In this document: in pieces, positions 32,604 to 42,800 of the stretch | How positions within the stretch are numbered: position 1 is the stretch's first letter | How the letters are laid out: each line of letters opens with the position of its first letter | Translations under genes and position numbers: made by a program | Notes under the pieces: generated by a model | Seen by the model: the letters and a program-made list of their open reading frames with translations, nothing else | The model's database searches: none | Told to the model about the DNA's origin: nothing | DNA from: Chloroflexota bacterium | GTDB taxonomy: Bacteria > Chloroflexota > Anaerolineae > Aggregatilineales > J027 | DNA: 44,725 nucleotides | NCBI GenBank assembly: GCA_003697365.1 | Contig: RFGP01000063.1 | Span: forward strand, 1-44,725 | Reading direction: 5' to 3'

Positions 32604-33902
32604 TCACTCCATCCAATCATCTTGCATAGATTGGCGGCGAGCACGTTTCTTTGAGCTTTTTTTAGTTGCTTTGTTTCGTCGGCGATGATGTTTATCTGCA
32701 TCCATTTTGACCAGCAAAGGCTGAAACTCACCCACAATATCGACAAGGTCTTCTTGGGCAGCCATAATGTTCCGAATGTTTTTATAAGCGCCCGGTGTTT
32801 CATCAAGGCTAGCCGAGAGCAGTTCTACACCATGTTTCTTTAATTGGCGCTCTACTTCATCCCATTCAAAACGTTTATATGCTTGTTGGCGACTAAACTG
32901 CCTTCCTGCTCCATGCGAGGCGCTATATAAGGCATCGGTGTTTCCTTTCCCACGCACAACAAAACCCGCATCTCGCATAGTTCCCGGAATTACACCATAC
33001 ACTCCCAAATTAGCGGGCGTGGCCCCTTTACGATGCACGTATAAAGTACGTCCATCATGTTCTTCTTGCCATGCAAAATTATGATGATTTTCTACGCCAC
33101 CTAATACTTCTAGCCGCAGCGCTTCTGTAATTCGTCGATGAATAATAGCGTGATTAGCGCTTGCGTAACGTCCTGCTAATTGCATCGCACGCCAATAGGC
33201 CTGTCCCCAATAGCTATTCATATCAAGCCAAGCAAGATGCTTGTATTCTTTGGGCAATTCAGGATGCTGACTCATGGCAATTTGGGTGAAATGATTTGCG
33301 ATTTGGAATCCTAACCCTCGACTGCCACTATGACTTAGCAAGGCTAAATATTTACCTGATGGAATATTCCCAAAAGTTCGTGAGCCTTCACCGACATCAC
33401 TTTCATCACCAACTATATCTTCATGGACAATCAGCGTACCAAATTCAACAAAATGATTCCCCGATCCACTGCTACCTAATTGCCGCCATGCTAAATCCTT
33501 TAAATCACGCGCAATGTCTAGCTCATTGAAGGTTGGGTCTTGCATTACAGGATGATCTTGGCGTACAGAAAGCTCTCCGCCAGCACCAAAACAGGTATTA
33601 TCTTCAATGGCCTTGCGGAACTTATCGCGCTTTTGCCCCAATATATGGGGAGATACATTAAACACAGTTAGACGCATTCGGCAGGCAATATCCACACCAA
33701 CTGCATATGGGATGACAGCGTTTTCTGTGGCTAGCACTCCACCTATGGGTAATCCATAACCTGTATGTGCATCTGGCATAAGGACACCACGTACCGCAAT
33801 AGGTAAACGTGCTGCCCTCTCCATTTGGTCTATAGCTGAAGGCTCTATATATGAAGCCCCCCAAATAGAATAGGGAACAGGCTTTTCTCTTAATTGTTCC
33901 AT
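32604..33902 (-). CDS. rtcB: RNA ligase RtcB
   Basis: 432 residues with all RtcB landmarks: PDAHTGYGLPIGGV, the metal-site GVDIAC (C74), the GNHF segment (H150), SHSGSRGLG, and the guanylated histidine H330 in SHGAGRQFSR. RtcB joins 2',3'-cyclic phosphate (or 3'-phosphate) ends to 5'-OH ends using GTP and Mn2+. The tail after about residue 400 is basic (KHHRRRNKATKKSSKKRARR) and longer than usual; it may bind RNA. No archease or rtcA gene is nearby. Confidence 0.95.
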   Translation of the reverse strand: MEQLREKPVPYSIWGASYIEPSAIDQMERAARLPIAVRGVLMPDAHTGYGLPIGGVLATENAVIPYAVGVDIACRMRLTVFNVSPHILGQKRDKFRKAIEDNTCFGAGGELSVRQDHPVMQDPTFNELDIARDLKDLAWRQLGSSGSGNHFVEFGTLIVHEDIVGDESDVGEGSRTFGNIPSGKYLALLSHSGSRGLGFQIANHFTQIAMSQHPELPKEYKHLAWLDMNSYWGQAYWRAMQLAGRYASANHAIIHRRITEALRLEVLGGVENHHNFAWQEEHDGRTLYVHRKGATPANLGVYGVIPGTMRDAGFVVRGKGNTDALYSASHGAGRQFSRQQAYKRFEWDEVERQLKKHGVELLSASLDETPGAYKNIRNIMAAQEDLVDIVGEFQPLLVKMDADKHHRRRNKATKKSSKKRARRQSMQDDWME

Positions 33903-33974
33903 CTTAATATCCTCTCACTCTATATGAGTTTAAGATGGTTTATTAAAACTGTCAATGGCTCTTAAGAGACCAAA

Positions 33975-34262
33975 CTATTCTGTTGGGGTCTGTGTTTCAT
34001 CCATTGGCGCTGCTTCTGTGGGCTCTTCATCCGTAGATTGTTCAGATTCCATATCAGTTGATGTTTCTGAGGATTCTGTTTCATTTTCAGAAGTGTTCAT
34101 CACATCATCCACTTCTGTTGTGAAATTATCTTGAGCGTGATCATCACGGATCGTAATCACAACTAGCATTCCAACAGGTACAAGAAAAACAAACAACAAA
34201 GTTGCGATCACAAGCGCACGAATTTCGTTATTAACAGTCTTTTTACGTGATTTCTTTGCCAT
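33975..34262 (-). CDS. Small single-pass membrane protein with acidic tail
   Basis: 95 residues. A Lys/Arg-rich N-terminus (MAKKSRKKT) precedes one membrane helix (about 16-37). An acidic, Ser/Thr/Glu-rich low-complexity tail of about 55 residues follows and should lie outside the membrane. GAGAGG precedes the ATG. No family recognised. Confidence 0.65.
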   Translation of the reverse strand: MAKKSRKKTVNNEIRALVIATLLFVFLVPVGMLVVITIRDDHAQDNFTTEVDDVMNTSENETESSETSTDMESEQSTDEEPTEAAPMDETQTPTE

Positions 34263-34283
34263 GTAATTTAAACCTCTCCATTT

Positions 34284-34313
34284 AATGGGTATTAGGTATC
34301 TACGTCACCCATT
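34284..34313. promoter_or_regulatory. Inverted repeat upstream of the small membrane protein gene
   Basis: AATGGGT (34284-34290) and ACCCATT (34307-34313) form a 7-bp inverted repeat. On the minus strand the element reads AATGGGTGAC, the same 10-mer as at 17159-17168, again with a -35-like GTGAC inside it. Confidence 0.35.
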
Positions 34314-34351
34314 GTAACCGTGATTTTGATGCTATCAAGTCGTTGTCCAAA

Positions 34352-35542
34352 TTAATTTACCTGAAAATCAAATCGTGCTACTTGCAATCTTTCCAGCGTT
34401 TCCCAGTCAATTTCTCCTATTTCTCCTGAAGGAACGATCACTGTGCCATCAGTACGGAGCGTGGGTAATGGATTAATGATGTCCTGTTGGTAATAAGGTT
34501 GGGGTTGCAGATGATCGCCGGGCAAATTAAATGCTGAATGAGCTGCAAGACTAATGTTCATCCATTTACCTAACCCCGTTTCAAGCATTCCGCCCACCCA
34601 GCAAGGCACTTGGTGTGCTTGGCAATAGGTCGCAATGCGTACACTCTCCCAATATCCGCCAACGCGCGGCGGTTTTACGTTAATAACCAAGCGTTCCGAA
34701 ACTTCAAATAATCGCCATAAATCAATAGCTTGGCGCACATCGTTTAGATCGCGAATGCTTTCATCTAAACAAATAGGGGTTTTTAAATTATGCTCCGCCT
34801 GAAAACGAGCATGGTCTAGCAAGCGATTTTCGGCAAAAGGTTGCTCAATGAGTAGAAGATCAAGCTCATCGAGTGTTTTAAGTGCGGCAATATGTTCAGA
34901 TAAAAACGGATCATAAGCCGTATTAGCATCTGCTTGAAGCATAATATTCGGATATTGGTTGCGTATTGCTTCTAAAACAATCCTATCAAAACCCGGCCAT
35001 ATTTTCACCTTCAAACGTTTAAAGCCAGCTTGTATAGCTCGTTCTGCCCGCTCTAGTACATCATCTAGTGTTTTCGCACCTATGCTGAAACCCGCTTGTA
35101 CTGACTCAGCACGTCCTCCCCACAGACTTGCTAGTGCAACATTTTTTTGTTGTGCGACTAGATGCCAATAGGCTGCTTCCAAGCCACATTTTGAAAACCG
35201 ATGTCCTTTAACAGGCTTAAAAATAGACTCTAAATCGTCGAAGCAGCAAATAACCCCCTTCAGTTGCTCAGACACTGTCGGGATTAAAAAACGCTGTAAA
35301 ACATCCAAATCAGCCCACAAATAATTTTCATCATACATTGGTGCAGCCATAGATGGTGTTTCACCAATTCCTACTAATCCGTCCTGTGTCCTTAACATAA
35401 CAAGAAGCGTGTCACGCTCGTCTTGTCGTCCAAAAGATGTGATAAAGGGCTTCTGTAACTTCAAACGTAACTGAATCACAGAAAGCCACGTTAATTGTAA
35501 TGGTTCATGTGTTGGGGCTTGTGGAAGCTGAAAAAGAGACAT
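34352..35542 (-). CDS. Enolase-superfamily N-succinylamino acid racemase / o-succinylbenzoate synthase
   Basis: 396 residues. Catalytic lysines lie in LKVKIWPG and NVKPPRVGG. The three metal carboxylates are in QADANTAY, LIEQPF and CLDES. GGMLETGLGKWMN is typical of the NSAR/OSBS (MenC) family. The preceding gene, with zero spacing (TGA directly followed by ATG), encodes a GNAT-type protein of the kind found beside NSAR in Geobacillus kaustophilus, where acyltransferase, racemase and desuccinylase convert D- to L-amino acids. No other menaquinone gene is visible, so I favour the racemase role, but OSBS activity often coexists. The expected desuccinylase is not in the window. Confidence 0.82.
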   Translation of the reverse strand: MSLFQLPQAPTHEPLQLTWLSVIQLRLKLQKPFITSFGRQDERDTLLVMLRTQDGLVGIGETPSMAAPMYDENYLWADLDVLQRFLIPTVSEQLKGVICCFDDLESIFKPVKGHRFSKCGLEAAYWHLVAQQKNVALASLWGGRAESVQAGFSIGAKTLDDVLERAERAIQAGFKRLKVKIWPGFDRIVLEAIRNQYPNIMLQADANTAYDPFLSEHIAALKTLDELDLLLIEQPFAENRLLDHARFQAEHNLKTPICLDESIRDLNDVRQAIDLWRLFEVSERLVINVKPPRVGGYWESVRIATYCQAHQVPCWVGGMLETGLGKWMNISLAAHSAFNLPGDHLQPQPYYQQDIINPLPTLRTDGTVIVPSGEIGEIDWETLERLQVARFDFQVN

Positions 35543-36604
35543 TCACTGCTCCTTCAATTGAAAGATATAAAAACTTTGCTGATGTGTAGCATCTGTAATT
35601 GTTCGGATAAGGCGATATATACCAGATCGATGTTCAACCCAAGCAAACGCGGGATCAGGAACTGTATCCGTATCTACTTTAGGAATCTCCGCATTTAAAA
35701 GCCTAGAACAGACTTCTCGCACAGTAGCACGATATTCTTGGGCTTCATTGGGCTTAGTGGCTGCTAATTGATCGATGTCATATGGAATAGGTAGTTTGAT
35801 TAACGGCCACCGTTCATCAATAGCTGTTTGCACATTTACAGGTGTAGCCGTAGGCACGTCTTCTAGGTTAAATACAATGGGTTTGGCTTTGCCATGAATA
35901 TGTGCTTGCACTGAAGAATCAGTAAAATTCCAGCGCACCACAAAACGATCAGAAGGCACATCCCCATATAATTTTGTTTTTAAAGCGCCATATTTATTGA
36001 TCTTGTAGCGTTCAGCAAAAGCGCCTAATTTGTTGAAATTAAGATATGCATTCACCGAGCGCATAGGGTCAAATGTCCATTCAGCAGCATGATGCCCCGT
36101 GTTCAAGGCAGCATAAGCCTGCAATAGCTTCATATCGCGCGCAATACCGCTCTTGCGTACACTGGGATGAACAGCTAAAAAGCGCGAAGCTAAAATACCA
36201 TTACGTGCACCGTATCCTAAAACAAAACCTAACCATCCCTCTGCTGTTAATCCTGTTTCAGCACGGTATGCTATGCCCATACTCCCCCCTGTTTCAACCA
36301 AGTTAGACATGTCCAGCGCTGACGTGAGATCTGACTCCTCCAAGCCCCACACAGAATGTTGTAAAGCATTAATCACGCGCAACCCCGATAATTGAATATC
36401 ATTCCACTGAAAGAATTGGTTCGCGTGTTGCCAGTCAAGCTGTGTGTAATATACCTCACCGATATGCGGATATGATTTTTGCCACGAAAATTCACCATGA
36501 TGGTTTATCGGAACACCATCCCGCAGGCGAAAACCAAAATGTGAAGGATGAAAGGCTTGCATAGCAGATGCTATCGCAGATGGTGTTGTAGTAAGGTCTA
36601 CCAT
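35543..36604 (-). CDS. GNAT-superfamily acyltransferase of the COG3375 type, partner of the racemase
   Basis: 353 residues. A GNAT core is visible around residues 90-190: RFLAVHPSVRKSGIARDMKLLQ, with the acyl-CoA loop V-R-K-S-G-I-A. The long C-terminal part (SDRFVVRW, then NLEDVP) is typical of the COG3375 predicted acyltransferases. Its stop abuts the start of the NSAR/MenC-like gene, and in Bacillota the same pairing acts as an N-succinyltransferase feeding the racemase. GAGGAG lies 6 nt before the ATG. It shares a 124-nt control region with the divergent gnd operon. Confidence 0.78.
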   Translation of the reverse strand: MVDLTTTPSAIASAMQAFHPSHFGFRLRDGVPINHHGEFSWQKSYPHIGEVYYTQLDWQHANQFFQWNDIQLSGLRVINALQHSVWGLEESDLTSALDMSNLVETGGSMGIAYRAETGLTAEGWLGFVLGYGARNGILASRFLAVHPSVRKSGIARDMKLLQAYAALNTGHHAAEWTFDPMRSVNAYLNFNKLGAFAERYKINKYGALKTKLYGDVPSDRFVVRWNFTDSSVQAHIHGKAKPIVFNLEDVPTATPVNVQTAIDERWPLIKLPIPYDIDQLAATKPNEAQEYRATVREVCSRLLNAEIPKVDTDTVPDPAFAWVEHRSGIYRLIRTITDATHQQSFYIFQLKEQ

Positions 36605-36728
36605 CTTAAACTCCTCAAAATAAATGTAACTTTATCTTCCATGCTCTAACTTATGATGAGCTTAACAAATTATGCCATACTACAAAGGCAGTACCCATTT
36701 TCTATCTACGAGAGGAGAATATTTTCAC

Positions 36729-37637
36729 ATGGACGTTGCAATGATTGGGCTAGGCAAAATGGGAGCCAACATGACCAAGCGCTTATTACAAGGCGGGCAT
36801 CGTGTTGTTGCATTTGATTTGAACGAAACAGCAATTCAAGCTGCTGAAGCTGAAGGAGCAATCGGTGCGCGTGAATTGGCTGAAATTACAAACCATCTTA
36901 CTAGCCCACGTGTTGTATGGGTTATGGTACCTTCAGGCGACCCCACTGAGAACACGCTTCGACAGTTATCAGAATTGCTATCTCCAAATGACATCATCAT
37001 AGATGGCGGCAACAGTAACTATAAAGATACCCTACGCCGCGCTGAAATGTTAAAAGCAAAAGGCATTCACTTTATCGATGTGGGAACAAGTGGGGGTGTT
37101 TGGGGATTAAAAGAAGGTTACAGCATGATGGTTGGTGGTGATAAAGAAGCCGTTGATCAAATTATCCCCATATTAAAAACATTGGCACCTTCTCCTAGTA
37201 CAGGATGGGGGCATGTTGGGCCAAGCGGCGCGGGGCACTTTGTTAAAATGGTTCACAATGGCATTGAATATGGCATGATGCAGGCTTACGCCGAAGGGTT
37301 TGAGATTCTGAAGTCTAAGGAGCAATTTGCGCTAGACTTGCACCAAATCGCTGAAATTTGGCGTTTTGGAAGCGTGGTGCGCTCTTGGTTGCTCGATCTA
37401 ACGGCAAATGCACTAGCAGAAGACCAAGAACTTTCGGGAATCAAGGGATGGGTGGCCGATTCTGGTGAGGGCCGCTGGACTGTTTTTGAAGCCATTGATT
37501 TAGATATTCCAGCGCCGATTATTACCTTATCATTAATGGCACGCTTTGTTAGTCGACAAGAAGAAAGTTACGCAGCCAAACTACTCGCTGCGATGCGTAA
37601 TCAGTTTGGCGGGCACGCCATAAAAACTGATAAGTAG
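36729..37637 (+). CDS. gnd: 6-phosphogluconate dehydrogenase, decarboxylating (short form)
   Basis: 302 residues from the ATG at 36729, where GAGGAGA lies 10 nt upstream; the longer frame from 36672 adds 19 unlikely residues. The protein has GLGKMGANM (NAD(P) loop), [20 protein letters not shown] and the active-site [22 protein letters not shown]. The 300-residue form is the GndA/YqeC type, often NAD-preferring, and is shorter than the 470-residue E. coli enzyme. It converts 6-phosphogluconate to ribulose-5-phosphate. A possible -10 box TATGAT lies at 36652-36657. It is the first gene of gnd-zwf-pgl. Confidence 0.93.
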   Translation: MDVAMIGLGKMGANMTKRLLQGGHRVVAFDLNETAIQAAEAEGAIGARELAEITNHLTSPRVVWVMVPSGDPTENTLRQLSELLSPNDIIIDGGNSNYKDTLRRAEMLKAKGIHFIDVGTSGGVWGLKEGYSMMVGGDKEAVDQIIPILKTLAPSPSTGWGHVGPSGAGHFVKMVHNGIEYGMMQAYAEGFEILKSKEQFALDLHQIAEIWRFGSVVRSWLLDLTANALAEDQELSGIKGWVADSGEGRWTVFEAIDLDIPAPIITLSLMARFVSRQEESYAAKLLAAMRNQFGGHAIKTDK

Positions 37638-37648
37638 GAGGAAATATC

Positions 37649-39091
37649 ATGACTGAAGCAACAAACTTCATCATTTTCGGCGTAAGCGGTGATTTAGCAC
37701 ATCGCAAGTTAACCCCTGCTTTGTATAACTTATATCGTAAGAAGCGCTTACCTGAAAAATTCCGAATTATTGGCTTTGCTCGCCGAGATTGGTCTCATGA
37801 AAAACTGCGTGAATCTTTAGAGGCAGGTACGCGCGAGTTTTCAAACAGCACTTTTGATGTCGAACTTTGGAAAACTTTCTCTGAAAACATTTATTATGTG
37901 CGAGGTGATCTGAACAATGTCGACGATTTTGGTAAACTAAAACAGTTTTTGGAATCGCTTGGACAGGGCAATAACCTTTATTACCTTGCTACTGCACCCG
38001 AATTTTTTATGCCAGTTGCTCAAAATCTAGCAGCACATCAGCTGAACGTTGAAGATGGTTATTGGCGGCGTATGATTATTGAGAAACCCTTTGGGCGCGA
38101 TCTTGAATCAGCACGTCAATTAAATCAGGCATTACACAAAATCTTTGAGGAGTCTCAGCTTTATCGTATTGATCACTATTTAGGGAAAGAAACCGCTCAA
38201 AACATTCTGTTTTTCCGCTTCACCAACACCATTATTGAGCCACTTTGGAATCGCAACTTCGTTTCTAATGTTCAAATTACAGTTGCCGAAGCAGTAGATG
38301 TTGGTGATCGTGCTGGTTATTATGACAATTCAGGCGTACTACGCGATATGTTCCAAAATCATCTGCTCCAATTGCTATCCCTTGTCGCTATGGAGCCCCC
38401 TATCTCTTTCAAAGCTGACGACTTGCGTAATGAGAAGGCAAAAGTATTACGTGCTATTCGCCCTATAGAATTATCGAATACAGTGCGCGGGCAATATGAA
38501 GGATATGCCAATCTAGAACGGGTTCGTCAAGGAACACAGACCGCAACTTATGCGGCGCTAAAGCTCTATATCGATAATTGGCGCTGGCAAGGCATTCCAT
38601 TTTATCTGCGATCAGGAAAAGCGCTGGCGAAGAAATCCAGTGAAATTAGTATAGTGTTCAAAAGGCCGCCGCATCGCATGTTTGAAGTACTAGAGCAACA
38701 GAAAGTTCACTGTAACGTGCTGAGCTTATGTGTTCAGCCAGATGAAGGTATTCATCTAAAACTAGAGGCAAAGGTGCCAGATTCACAGCAAGAAACACGC
38801 TCCGTGAATCTAAAGTTTCATTATGCGGACTCATTTGAAGACATCATAATTCCTGATGCCTATGAACGCCTATTGCATGACGCATTAAATGGAGATGCTG
38901 CTTTATATGCACGCAGCGATAGCATAGAAACAGCATGGCAAATTATTGATCCCATCATTCAAGGTTGGGAAAACGATCCCAATGCGCCACCGCTTCAAAT
39001 TTACCCTGTTGGCAGTTGGGGGCCTTCAAATGCTGATGATTTACTCGCAGTTGATGGGCATCATTGGCGACAAGAATGCGGAAATCATTAA
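37649..39091 (+). CDS. zwf: Glucose-6-phosphate 1-dehydrogenase
   Basis: 480 residues, normal length. The NADP loop is [11 protein letters not shown] (11-21) and the substrate signature is RIDHYLGKE (173-181). EKPFGRD and the C-terminal [14 protein letters not shown] are also conserved. It oxidises glucose-6-phosphate to 6-phosphogluconolactone. A perfect AGGAGG precedes the ATG, and the gene starts 11 nt after gnd. Confidence 0.97.
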   Translation: MTEATNFIIFGVSGDLAHRKLTPALYNLYRKKRLPEKFRIIGFARRDWSHEKLRESLEAGTREFSNSTFDVELWKTFSENIYYVRGDLNNVDDFGKLKQFLESLGQGNNLYYLATAPEFFMPVAQNLAAHQLNVEDGYWRRMIIEKPFGRDLESARQLNQALHKIFEESQLYRIDHYLGKETAQNILFFRFTNTIIEPLWNRNFVSNVQITVAEAVDVGDRAGYYDNSGVLRDMFQNHLLQLLSLVAMEPPISFKADDLRNEKAKVLRAIRPIELSNTVRGQYEGYANLERVRQGTQTATYAALKLYIDNWRWQGIPFYLRSGKALAKKSSEISIVFKRPPHRMFEVLEQQKVHCNVLSLCVQPDEGIHLKLEAKVPDSQQETRSVNLKFHYADSFEDIIIPDAYERLLHDALNGDAALYARSDSIETAWQIIDPIIQGWENDPNAPPLQIYPVGSWGPSNADDLLAVDGHHWRQECGNH

Positions 39092-39093
39092 CC

Positions 39094-39807
39094 ATGATCC
39101 ACATAGCTAACTCACCAGAGCAACTTGCAATTGACGTAGCAGAATGGTTAGTTGGAGAGGCAGATGCTGCAATAGTGGCACGTGGGCGCTTCACTTTAGT
39201 AGCTTCTGGCGGAACAACATCTCGTCTTACTTACGAAACGCTTGCACAGCCTATCTATCAAAGGCGAATTGACTGGTCTCGTACCTATATATTTTGGGGA
39301 GATGAGCGCACTGTTCCACCAAATCATCCTGATAGCAATTATGGCATGATGTACGAAGCCTTATTGCGCCATATTCCTATCTCTCCTGAGCATATTTTTC
39401 GTTTGCGAGGAGAAATTGAGCCTCATCATGCTGCGGATGAATATGAGCGACAAATTCGCACTTTTTTCGGAGATGAAGCACCGTGTTTTGATGTTGTTTT
39501 GTTAGGAATGGGAACTGATGGTCATACAGCATCCTTATTTCCTTACACAGAAGCCTTAAAAGCAAATGATCAACTCGTTGTAGCCAATTTTGTGCCTAAG
39601 CTCAATACTTGGCGATTGACCATGACAGCACCAATGATCAATGCCTCAAGGCAAGCAGCTTTTATTGTTACTGGAAAAGCAAAGGCGGCCATGTTACACA
39701 CTGTATTACATGGCCCACACGATCCACAGCAATGGCCCGCCCAAATGATACAAGACCCGTTATGGTTTTTAGATGCTGAAGCCGCTTCTGAATTAGACAC
39801 ACCATAA
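39094..39807 (+). CDS. pgl: 6-phosphogluconolactonase
   Basis: 237 residues from the ATG at 39094, two bases after the zwf stop. The TTG at 39064 would overlap zwf and has no ribosome binding site. Motifs: LVASGGTTSRLTYETL, IFWGDERTVPPNHPDSNYGM and GMGTDGHTASLFP, where the histidine of GTDGHTAS is catalytic in this family. It hydrolyses the lactone made by Zwf, completing the oxidative branch of the pentose phosphate pathway with gnd. Confidence 0.95.
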   Translation: MIHIANSPEQLAIDVAEWLVGEADAAIVARGRFTLVASGGTTSRLTYETLAQPIYQRRIDWSRTYIFWGDERTVPPNHPDSNYGMMYEALLRHIPISPEHIFRLRGEIEPHHAADEYERQIRTFFGDEAPCFDVVLLGMGTDGHTASLFPYTEALKANDQLVVANFVPKLNTWRLTMTAPMINASRQAAFIVTGKAKAAMLHTVLHGPHDPQQWPAQMIQDPLWFLDAEAASELDTP

Positions 39808-39813
39808 ACAAAA

Positions 39814-39836
39814 AAGCGCCCCAAATGAGGCGCTTC
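39814..39836. terminator. Terminator between pgl and the convergent nuclease gene
   Basis: A 7-bp stem (39814-39820 with 39829-39835) with an 8-nt loop. On the minus strand a TTTTTTG run follows, ending the nuclease transcript. On the plus strand CTATTA follows, so it may end the pgl operon less efficiently. Confidence 0.75.
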
Positions 39837-39858
39837 TATTATCAACTTGGTATTCTTC

Positions 39859-42800
39859 TTATTGCGGGAAGATGCAAGTATCCATATTCTGCGTAAGCGT
39901 TGCCGTACCTGTGCCACAGGCATATTCATAGGACACTGAACGACAAGCGCCATTAGCTGGATTACGAAGTTGAACCAAAACTTCAGTATCGTTTGGATCT
40001 AATGGATTACCTGCGTTCGGACTACGCGGATAGCCCGGAACAATGGGATCAAATGGTGAAACAAAATAGTTGAGACTAAATCGTAAGCTAGCAAGGAATG
40101 GTGGTGTGATCAAATTTCCTAGCCGCAACGATGCCATTACTTCATTATTACTAATGAAGACCGCAGAGATCTCATATTGTGTTGATGTCGCAACATTTTC
40201 AAACAGCGTCACCACTCTTGCTGTGATGTGATTGCAACTTGCACGTGCTTCAGTTGTACCTGAAGGTTGACCTGTCGTGGTTGACACTAAATACCCATTT
40301 GGCAACGTACCAGCGGGATTATATGCTGCATCAATAGTGTCAATACAAACAAGGCCATTTAAAACCTCAATGCGCGCATAATTGCGGTATAAGTTGGTGG
40401 TTGAACCCGTTCGTGTATCAACACCTAGTGAGCCATTAGTATCAATGGGGGAAGCGCCAATGCCACCCGGAATTTCAAGGTTATATTGGCCACCACCGGG
40501 TTGTGTAATGTGAGTAACACTAATCGTTGTGCCATCAAATGGAACGGCAAGTGTAGCAAGTGGGCTAGTTGAACACAAAGCTGTGCCACCCGAAGCAACA
40601 GCAAATGGCGTTTCTACCCAATCCCCAATACGGAAGACTGTTGCATTATCACTTTCAGATTCATGGCGTAGGTTCAAGCCAATCACAAGCGGGTCGTGGT
40701 CTGAAGAACGGTAAGCGTTGGGTTCGTATAAATAAGCAGGATATACTTCAGAGCTTGATTCACCAGAAGTTTGTATATTGTCATCATAGCCACGCTGATT
40801 AGGTTCATCAGAATTGATGTGCCATTCAGCGACATCTGATACTTGCCCTAGTAACGCACTGCTAGCGATAGCATGATCAAGATACCCTGCTTCACCAAAG
40901 AAGGTATATGAGTAGGCTATATTTCCGGGGCCTATAAAGGCTTCAATCAGATCGGTATAGTCATCGCCATTACCAGCAACATCATCCGCACCTTCTTCAA
41001 TCGCGCGAATGGGGTCTTCTTGAGCATAAGCGTTGAGATCACCAACGATCAAAAAGTCTGGATCACCACTGCCCGTTGGGTCTGTCGCTAACCAATCAAC
41101 AAGTGCTTCGGCGGCGTTTGTACGTGTCGTATTACAGTTACCTTGAATTGGATCATCATCCGGCGCGCCACAAGCACTACCTTTAGACTTAAAGTGATTC
41201 ACTACAAGTGTAAAACGTCCACCAAAATTATCATCAAACGTTTGTGCTAGCGCTGGACGATTACGAGTGGTATCAAAACGTGGATCGTCGGCTTCAGTTA
41301 AAATCTCAAAATTGCCGACAGGAGTCACCACAGCGGGCTTATAGATAATGCCAACTTTAATTGCATCAGCTCCAATGGTGCCTGTCTCAATGAAGGTATA
41401 GGGGCCACACCCTGACTCAGCATTTAGGAGATCAACTAAAGTCTCAATAGCGCTAATATTTCCTGCGTCTGCTTCATTCTCTAACTCAACAAGGCCCGCA
41501 ACGTCCGCGTTAATCTGGCAGATAGTCGCTACAATTTTAGCGGCTTGTCGATTAAATTCTTGCAATGTATCTGCACCACGAGGTGTGGGGAATCCACCGC
41601 CTGCTCCATCACCATTAAACCAATTTTCGACATTGAAGCTGGCAACTGTCAATTGACCGTTGATAGTTGGTGCAGGTGTGCGTGGGTTTGCATTTGTCCA
41701 GACAGGTGTTGTTGTCGGACGCAAACGATAGTTACTGAAGCCATACCCTAAGGTACCTGTAACTTGGGGGGTTGTGAACCCATTACGAAATTCGGATGAA
41801 GTAGTGGGAATGTAGGGGACATTACCGGGCGTGTTAACATCAAGCGTGCCATCGGATAAGTCATCAACAAGCAAGCGATTACGTGCATTTTGATCACGCA
41901 ACGCTGTTTCTTGAGACGAGCCCGGCAGGTAAACGTTTGTGGGGTTAAATAAGCGACCGCTAGATACTGTAATTTCGCCAAAGCGCCCTAAGTTAAACAC
42001 ATCACTGACGGTCAGCTCACCACCTGATTGGCCCGTCACAGTAATGAGCATACCCTCGTAATTTTCCCAGTCATTAACGTCAGCGATAGGTAACTCAACA
42101 AATGTGGGGGCAATGCTACCATCATTGCCACTATCAACAATGTTTGTAGCAGAGATTTGTGTTTGACCGAAGGCTTCACTAACGGTACCTGTAACTTGAA
42201 CGATGTCTCCTACATTCACATCGAGCAAAGTAGATGGATCATATACGAAAATACCATCTGATGTGAGAGGGTTGCCGTCTCCTGTGGCATCTTGCATGTA
42301 GAAACCATTAAGTGTGGACTGTAAATCGTTTGTTACCACACCTTCTACTGTAAACGGCCCAGCATTTCCGAATAATGAACCATTCTCTTGTAGATCATAA
42401 ATACGTGTTGGCGCAACCGGGCCAGTCACTTGGAAGCTAAATACATAATTATCTGGAGTCTCAGGCGTGCCATCACCATCACCATCTAAAGTGAGACTAG
42501 AAGGCAAATCAATATCCGTGATATTTGCGCTCAATAATGTGACGGTACAGTTATCACTATTATTGAAATTTACGGATGGATCAATTGTCACAGTCTGCGT
42601 GCCGCTTACTGTAAACGATATATTTGTTGCATTACAAGTAATTGTGGCGCTTGCAGTGGTGAAACTCACAGGTTCATTAAATTGAATGACGATATTACTA
42701 TCTACCGCGACACCTGTATCACCATTTGCTGGGGATGTTGAAATGACCAATGGTGCAGCATCCGCTGTACCAAGTGTATTAACTGCTAAATGGGTATTCA

